Assembly (NCBI GenBank): GCA_900757285.1
Contig: CAAENI010000032.1
Coordinates: 1-7,894 of the forward strand
From: an uncultured Collinsella sp.
GTDB taxonomy: Bacteria; Actinomycetota; Coriobacteriia; Coriobacteriales; Coriobacteriaceae
Direction of reading: 5' to 3'
Length of the DNA stretch: 7,894 bases
Part shown: positions 4,739 through 7,894 of the stretch, in pieces
Layout of the letters: every line of letters starts with the position of its first letter
Position numbering within the stretch: the stretch's first letter is position 1
Position numbers and translations under genes: made by a program
Notes under the pieces: generated by a model
The model's database searches: none
What the model was told of the DNA's origin: nothing
The model's input: only the letters and a program-made list of their open reading frames with translations

Positions 4739-6160
4739 TTAGGCCATGAGCAGGCCGGTCTCTGCGACGTTCTTGTACCAGTACGCGCTCGCCTTGGGAT
4801 AGCGCTTCTGAGTCTCAAAGTCGATGTAGAACAGGCCGTAACGTTTGTTATAGCCGTTGGTCCAGGAGAACTGGTCCTGCAGCGACCACACAAAGTAGCC
4901 GTCGACGTTCACGCCGCCGTCGATTGCCTTGAGGATCCACGCGAGATGCTGGCGCATGTAGTCGATACGAGGGGCGTCGTCGATAAAGCCGTCCTCGAAG
5001 TCGTCCTTATAGCCCATGCCGTTCTCGGTGATGTAGATCTTCTTATAGTTGGGGTAATCGTTCTTAATACGGAGCAGCAGATCGTACAGGCCCTCGGGAT
5101 AGATAATCCAGTCCCAATCGGTGGTGGGTACGCCTTCGCGCACGCATGCCTCGCCAACGCCCTTGAGGAACCAGCGCGAGGAGCCCTTGTCGCCGGTGCC
5201 ATTGTGGTTGATGTCGTTTTCGCTCTCGGCGGCACGCAGGAACTGGCACTTGTAGGTGTTGACGCCCAGGCAATCGTTGTAGGGGAGCGCGGCGGTCAGC
5301 GCGGCGATGTCCTCGTCGCGGACGTCGAGCTCGCCGCCGGCGATATGGGCCAGCTTGGTCGCAGCCTCCATGGTGTCGGCTGCATAGTGGCCGCGGAAGG
5401 TGGCGTCGAGTACCCAGCGGTTGTTGATGACGTCGGCCATGCGAGCTGCCTCGCAGTCGGCAGCGCTGTTGGGGTCGAGGGGATACTTGGGCTCCAGGTT
5501 CTGGACGATGCCGATCTCGCCCTCAAAGCCGCCCTCATGGAAGGCGACGACAGCCTTGGCGTGGGCCACCATCATGTTGTGCATGAGCTGGAAGGCCTTG
5601 TCCAGGCGATACTTCTCGCCGTGCGGCCAGTTGCCGACGATAAAGCTGCCCTCGGCGGTCGCGGGAATCTCGTTAAAGGTAAACCAGTGCTTGACCTCGG
5701 TGAACTCGGCAAAGCAGAACTTGGCGTACTCGACAAAGGCATCGATGGTCGTGCGCGTCAGGAAGCCCTCGCCACCGTCCTGGTAGAAGGCCTCGGGAGT
5801 GTCAAAGTGATCGAGCGTGACATAGGGGATAACGCCGGCTTTGTTGCAGGTGGCAAAGAGCTCGTGATAGAAGGCAACGCCCTCGGGGTTAATCTCACCA
5901 GTGCCGTTGGGGAAGATGCGGCTCCAAGCGATGGAGACGCGGATGCCGTTGATGCCGAAGCGCTGGCACAGGTCGATATCGACCGGATACTTGTTGTAGA
6001 AATCGCTTGCGGGGTCGGGGGAGAAGCGACCCTGAGCAGCCAGGAAATCGTCCCAAGGCACTTTGCCCTTGCCGTGCGTGCGGGTCTCGCCCTCAACCTG
6101 GTAAGCGGCGGTGGCGCCGCCAAACACAAAGCCGTCGGGGAACTGCATGGGGTTGGTCAT
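4739..6160 (-). CDS. lacG: 6-phospho-beta-galactosidase, glycoside hydrolase family 1
   Basis: Cytoplasmic enzyme that hydrolyses lactose-6-phosphate, the product of lactose PTS uptake, into glucose and galactose-6-phosphate (EC 3.2.1.85). The 473-residue protein is full length for GH1. It begins with the family opening FVFGGATAAYQVEGE (11-25). The acid/base glutamate is E164 in TFNE, and the nucleophile is E379 in ITENG. The phosphate-binding triad known from Lactococcus LacG is present as S432, K439 and Y441 in FSWTNGYNKRYG, which separates it from plain beta-glucosidases. Segments such as GKGKVPWDDFL and the DWDWIIYPEGLYD stretch also match LacG. The ATG at 6160 follows AAAGGA by about 6 nt. 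It lies 76 bp downstream of lacE and is followed by a strong terminator. No defect is seen. A 6-phospho-beta-glucosidase is the less likely alternative. Confidence 0.92.
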   Translation of the reverse strand: MTNPMQFPDGFVFGGATAAYQVEGETRTHGKGKVPWDDFLAAQGRFSPDPASDFYNKYPVDIDLCQRFGINGIRVSIAWSRIFPNGTGEINPEGVAFYHELFATCNKAGVIPYVTLDHFDTPEAFYQDGGEGFLTRTTIDAFVEYAKFCFAEFTEVKHWFTFNEIPATAEGSFIVGNWPHGEKYRLDKAFQLMHNMMVAHAKAVVAFHEGGFEGEIGIVQNLEPKYPLDPNSAADCEAARMADVINNRWVLDATFRGHYAADTMEAATKLAHIAGGELDVRDEDIAALTAALPYNDCLGVNTYKCQFLRAAESENDINHNGTGDKGSSRWFLKGVGEACVREGVPTTDWDWIIYPEGLYDLLLRIKNDYPNYKKIYITENGMGYKDDFEDGFIDDAPRIDYMRQHLAWILKAIDGGVNVDGYFVWSLQDQFSWTNGYNKRYGLFYIDFETQKRYPKASAYWYKNVAETGLLMA

Positions 6161-6194
6161 GAGTCATCCTTTCTGTGGGATACGAATAGGGAGA

Positions 6195-6221
6195 GGTGCC
6201 CGAACCGGGGATCCGGGCACC
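6195..6221 (-). other. Intercistronic hairpin between lacE and lacG
   Basis: GGTGCCCG (6195-6202) and CGGGCACC (6214-6221) pair perfectly around an 11-nt loop in the 76-bp gap between the two genes. There is no U-tract on the minus strand, so it is not a standard terminator. It lies about 35 nt before the lacG start and could affect mRNA processing, stability or translation of lacG. Confidence 0.6.
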
Positions 6222-6236
6222 AACAGAGGGAGGTAA

Positions 6237-6467
6237 CTAGTCGAGGTTCTCGCGGAGCCACTTGATGGCGCCGGCGGGGTCGCGGGTAAAGTCGATATAT
6301 TCCTTGCCGCGCGGGGCGAGCAGCTTAATGCCCAGACGATCGGTGTCGGCCTTCATGTCGTTGTAGTAGCTACGGACCTGCGGGGCGAGCACGATAACGT
6401 CGTACTGATCCATGATGGCAGTGTGCTGGCCATAGGCGCCTGCGGAGGAAGCGATGTTCTCTCCGGT
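6237..6467 (-). pseudogene. lacE: Detached 3' part of lacE: C-terminal IIB-Lac domain beyond an in-frame TAG
   Basis: Directly after the TAG at 6470-6468, the same frame stays open for 76 codons and ends at TAG 6239-6237. The translation reads as the remainder of a lactose-type IIB domain: SSAGAYGQH (residues 7-15), then DVIVLAPQV, then DTDRLGIKL, and a C-terminal IKWLREN. These segments follow the order of LacE IIB as I recall it, and the spacing across the stop needs no insertion or deletion. So the TAG replaces a single sense codon. I see no ribosome binding site or suitable start just after the stop, so separate translation is unlikely. If readthrough occurs or the base is a sequencing error, this is simply the end of lacE. 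Confidence 0.85.
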
Positions 6468-7894
6468 CTATGCGGCACCTTCCTTGATGGCGTTGGCAAG
6501 CATGGCAGAGGTGCCGGCGCCGGCGCACAGGACGAGGACCTTCAGGCCGTCGACATCCTTCTTGGCGGATGCGTCGGCGGCGGGCTCGGGCTGATCGGCG
6601 ACAGGCTTGCTGTCGGCGGCAGCGGCGGTCGGCTCGACGGAAGCGGTAGCCTGCTCGACAGCGGGCGCAGAGGCGTTGGCGGCGATGGCAGCGGCACCAT
6701 CGGACTCAAGACCCAGCTCGGCGGCGCGCTCGGCCTCCTGGTCGCAGAGCAGCTTATCGTATGCCTTCAAGAACGGCAGGTAGATGATGGCGTCCAGCAA
6801 GATGATGATTGCAATAAACACCAGAGCGATAAGCTGGAAGTTCGTGGTGATGAAGATGCCGATGGGGGCAGGGGTAGCCCAAGGCACCACGAAGGAGAAG
6901 CCGTTCATGCCCACGTTATCGATAAAGAACTTGGCAACGCTTACGTTGACGCAGCCGGCGGCAACAAAGGGGACGAGCATGTAGGGGTTAAGGATCATCG
7001 GCGCGCCAAAGAGCAGCGGTTCGTTGACGGCGAAGGCAACAGGAACAATCGAGGCCTTACCGACGGCTTTGAGCTGCTTGGACTTCATAAAGAGAATCAG
7101 CAGAAGCGGCACGATGAACGTGGCGCCGGTGCCGCCGAACTCACCCACGAGCGACATGTTAAAGGTGAGGGAGTGGGCGGGGTGACCACCGGCCAGCAGA
7201 ACCTGCAGGTTCTCGGCCTGGTTGGCAAGACGGATGGGGTCGATGCCCGGCTGGACGATCGAGGGGCCGTGGACGCCGATGAACCAGAAGAACGCGGTGG
7301 CTGCCTGGATAAGGATAAGGCCAGGATAGGTTTCTGCAGCGGTAAAGAGCGGGGAGAGCAGTTTGATGAGCAGCTCGGAGAACGGAACGCCCATGAGGTT
7401 GCGCACGACGACATCGATGATGCCGCAGATGATGACGGCGCCGCCGAAGGGGATAATGTCGCGGAAGTTCTGAGCGATGGCGCCCGGAACCTCCTTGGGC
7501 AGCTTAATGGTCAGATCGCGCGAGACGCAGAATTTGTAGACCCAAACGGTAATGAACGCGGCGATATAGGCCGAGAACAGACCGCGCGTACCCATGCTGG
7601 TGCAATCGAAGACCGAAAGCTCGGAGCCGTTGAACTTGGTGGTGAACTGCGTGACTGCGAGCAGCAGCATGCTGCACTGGGCGGCCACCATGGTGGAACC
7701 GTCGTTGAGCATTTTGCCGGCGGGCATGCGACGGTTCATGGAAGCCGTGAAGTTCTTGGCAGTGGTGCCGGCAACCATGATGCCCATGACGCCCATGGTG
7801 AAGTTGTAGAGCTTGTTGCACCAGTCGATGAGCGGCTGGGGCAGCGTGATGCCGACTACGCCGGGAAGGGTGGCAATGAGCAGAAAGATCGAAG
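6468..7894 (-). CDS. lacE: Lactose-type PTS EIICB, 5' end off the window and interrupted in the IIB domain
   Basis: Membrane transporter that imports lactose and phosphorylates it to lactose-6-phosphate. The reading frame is open to the right edge, so the true start lies beyond 7894; an internal Met at 7796 is not the start, because the 32 upstream in-frame residues (for example ATLPGVVGITLPQPLIDW) are also EIIC-like. The EIIC domain shows FFWFIGVHGPSIVQPG (about 7255-7300) and NEPLLFGAPMILNPYMLVPFV (about 6970-7030), hallmarks of the lactose/cellobiose EIIC fold. An Ala/Pro/Glu-rich linker spans about 6552-6734. The IIB domain starts with VLVLCAGAGTS, with its phosphorylated Cys encoded at 6527-6525, but stops 18 residues later at TAG 6470-6468. 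A product ending there would lack most of IIB and should not transfer phosphate. No EIIA-Lac gene is in view. lacG follows downstream. Confidence 0.88.
   Translation of the reverse strand, partial: SIFLLIATLPGVVGITLPQPLIDWCNKLYNFTMGVMGIMVAGTTAKNFTASMNRRMPAGKMLNDGSTMVAAQCSMLLLAVTQFTTKFNGSELSVFDCTSMGTRGLFSAYIAAFITVWVYKFCVSRDLTIKLPKEVPGAIAQNFRDIIPFGGAVIICGIIDVVVRNLMGVPFSELLIKLLSPLFTAAETYPGLILIQAATAFFWFIGVHGPSIVQPGIDPIRLANQAENLQVLLAGGHPAHSLTFNMSLVGEFGGTGATFIVPLLLILFMKSKQLKAVGKASIVPVAFAVNEPLLFGAPMILNPYMLVPFVAAGCVNVSVAKFFIDNVGMNGFSFVVPWATPAPIGIFITTNFQLIALVFIAIIILLDAIIYLPFLKAYDKLLCDQEAERAAELGLESDGAAAIAANASAPAVEQATASVEPTAAAADSKPVADQPEPAADASAKKDVDGLKVLVLCAGAGTSAMLANAIKEGAA

Noticed and set aside
4628..6265. 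Long plus-strand open frame of 545 codons opposite lacG
   Set aside because: It is antisense to a gene with complete GH1 motifs. Its start lies inside a hairpin repeat and there is no ribosome binding site of note.

Overview
The window looks like an accessory carbohydrate-uptake island from a moderately GC-rich Gram-positive-type bacterium. Gene content, codon bias and strong AGGAGG-type ribosome binding sites fit a gut Coriobacteriia member such as Collinsella. That assignment is inference; there is no rRNA or other taxonomic marker here.

Layout, left to right. (1) A three-gene minus-strand operon (about 173-2668) encodes a galactitol-family PTS enzyme II in the order IIA, IIB, IIC. It has a consensus-like promoter near 2736-2763, an internal hairpin plus U-tract between IIB and IIC (1744-1781), and a terminator at 113-146. 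(2) A divergent intergenic region (2669-3004) is rich in TGTTCG half-sites. (3) A plus-strand DeoR-family, LacR-like repressor gene lies at 3005-3769. (4) A minus-strand ParE/RelE-type toxin and Phd/YefM-type antitoxin pair lies at 3880-4441. (5) A gap at 4442-4738 holds the toxin-antitoxin promoter, two tandem 80-bp-spaced long hairpin repeats, and the strong terminator of the next operon. (6) A minus-strand lactose operon end: lacG (6-phospho-beta-galactosidase, 4739-6160) lies downstream of lacE (lactose-type PTS EIICB), which runs off the right edge.

How the genes could work together: a lactose-type PTS would import lactose as lactose-6-phosphate, and LacG would cleave it to glucose and galactose-6-phosphate. 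Galactitol-type PTS products and galactose-6-phosphate both feed tagatose-6-phosphate metabolism. The regulator resembles LacR of Firmicutes, which senses tagatose-6-phosphate. A shared regulon is plausible but not shown. No EIIA-Lac gene and no tagatose pathway enzyme is in the window.

The strongest anomaly is an in-frame TAG at 6468-6470 inside the IIB domain of lacE, just after the active-site cysteine loop. The same frame stays open for 76 more codons, encodes the rest of a recognisable IIB-Lac domain, and ends in a normal stop 76 bp before lacG. It is a fresh nonsense mutation, a sequencing error or readthrough. The second most interesting signal is the pair of tandem hairpins at 4507-4649, whose stems show compensatory base changes.
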